This document shows, piece by piece, positions 43,005-43,475 of a DNA stretch of 43,475 nucleotides. The position numbers were made by a program, and so were the translations under genes. The stretch spans positions 1 through 43,475 of the forward strand of contig NZ_CAUUWA010000016.1 in assembly GCF_963548695.1 (NCBI RefSeq). Direction: 5' to 3'. Origin of the DNA: an uncultured Fretibacterium sp. Lineage in GTDB: Bacteria > Synergistota > Synergistia > Synergistales > Aminobacteriaceae. The notes under the pieces were generated by a model. The model worked only from the letters and a program-made list of their open reading frames with translations, did no database searches and was not told the origin of the DNA. Numbering within the stretch: position 1 is the first letter of the stretch; each line of letters starts with the position of its first letter.

Positions 43005-43475
43005 ATGAAGTTGAGGTGGAGGAAGGTGCGGAGATTGTTCGGTTCATGGGAAACGAGAAGGTCAGGGAGCTCGAAAAAAACTGGCCTCGGAAGGATTTTG
43101 CCTCTGGCGCGGGCCTGCGTCCTGTGCGCGGGGGTGCTGCTGCTCCAGGGCGCGCCGTCGGACGCCGCCTCGTCGGTTTTGATCAACGGCAAGCCGCTCG
43201 CTCAGATCGACGACATCGTGAAGGAGACGACCGGCTCGCGCGGTGTCGTGAAGGAATCGCTTTTGAAGTTCTTGAAGGCAAACGACGGCAAGTTCCGGTT
43301 CTATCCCACTCAGGGGGACGACAAGGGAAGTCCGTCCGAGAAAGCTCAGGTCAACCTCGAGGATGACGGCGGGTACACCAACACGGGCCTTCACCCGACT
43401 GTCGGCAAAAAACGGGCCGAGGACGGCTCCCTCGTCGTGATGTATCCGTCCTCCAACGAGGGCGGCGTCACCCTC
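43005..43475 (+). CDS. secreted protein, N-terminal part cut by the window edge
   Basis: 157 codons from the ATG at 43005 run open to the last base. The ATG itself lacks a ribosome site and abuts a mobile-element end; a TTG at 43035 behind AGGAAGG is a good alternative start. A basic N-terminus (KLRWRKVRRLFGSWETRRSG) leads to a hydrophobic export signal (ACVLCAGVLLLQGAPSDAAS). The mature part begins SVLINGKPLAQIDDIVKETT and continues GGYTNTGLHPTVGKKRAEDG. Codon use is normal for this genome. I recognise no family. A 116-codon frame starting at 43016 on the same strand is an off-frame shadow. Confidence 0.6.
   Translation, partial: MKLRWRKVRRLFGSWETRRSGSSKKTGLGRILPLARACVLCAGVLLLQGAPSDAASSVLINGKPLAQIDDIVKETTGSRGVVKESLLKFLKANDGKFRFYPTQGDDKGSPSEKAQVNLEDDGGYTNTGLHPTVGKKRAEDGSLVVMYPSSNEGGVTL

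Overview
The window is a GC-rich, densely packed bacterial chromosome segment with short intergenic gaps and strong GGAGG-type ribosome sites. I see no rRNA, tRNA, CRISPR array, phage module or transposase gene. Gene content suggests an anaerobic, peptide- and amino-acid-using diderm, most likely Synergistota (Fretibacterium-like). Supporting signs are vitamin-B12-dependent methylmalonyl-CoA mutase with its chaperone, abundant signal-peptide proteins, a PD-(D/E)XK 'AAA-ATPase-like' protein, a MalT-type LuxR regulator and a PatB-type C-S lyase. That assignment is inference from gene style and was not tested by any search.

Layout. 1-4.1 kb (minus): the start of a FabH-like ketoacyl synthase, a secreted TPR protein, a membrane-anchored trypsin-like protease with an N-terminal J-domain-like module, and a five-TM membrane protein that looks frameshifted. 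4.4-7.7 kb (minus): a YitT-family membrane protein and thrS, the latter behind its own promoter and a clear threonine T-box riboswitch. 7.8-9.9 kb: an AAA-ATPase-like/PD-(D/E)XK protein and a gap holding a gene remnant, a mobile-element end and a tetranucleotide repeat.

9.9-18.9 kb (minus) is the centrepiece: a nine-gene operon for uptake and breakdown of fructosamines (Amadori products). In transcription order it encodes an E. coli-type FrlB deglycase, an FrlD kinase, a solute-binding protein, two ABC permeases, a second deglycase of the Bacillus FrlB (YurP) type, an ABC ATPase and two overlapping GntR/UTRA regulators. The logic is import of the glycated amino acid, 6-phosphorylation by FrlD, then cleavage to glucose 6-phosphate and the free amino acid. 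Having both deglycase types suggests more than one class of glycated substrate. The first GntR gene appears to start with ATT.

18.9-27.5 kb: a large Nudix protein with an interrupted Nudix box, a degraded reading frame and an LplT-like MFS carrier (all minus); then cysS and clpC (plus), separated by a MITE-like element; then a cluster of strong hairpins and a PilZ protein (minus). 27.7-31 kb: a secreted ankyrin-repeat protein, an O6-alkylguanine-DNA methyltransferase and a small membrane protein. 31.3-37.1 kb (plus): mutA-mutB-meaB behind a consensus -10 box and a structured leader, forming the holo-mutase and its repair GTPase. 37.2-43.5 kb: an anchored Pro/Ser-rich protein, a PatB/MalY C-S lyase, a MalT-like LuxR regulator, a small secreted protein and the start of another secreted protein running off the end.

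Scattered through the gaps are short elements with the end sequence GGAAGCGCTGATT. They occur singly, as inverted pairs about 87-89 bp long, and once as a perfect palindrome. They look like a miniature inverted-repeat (MITE-like) family.
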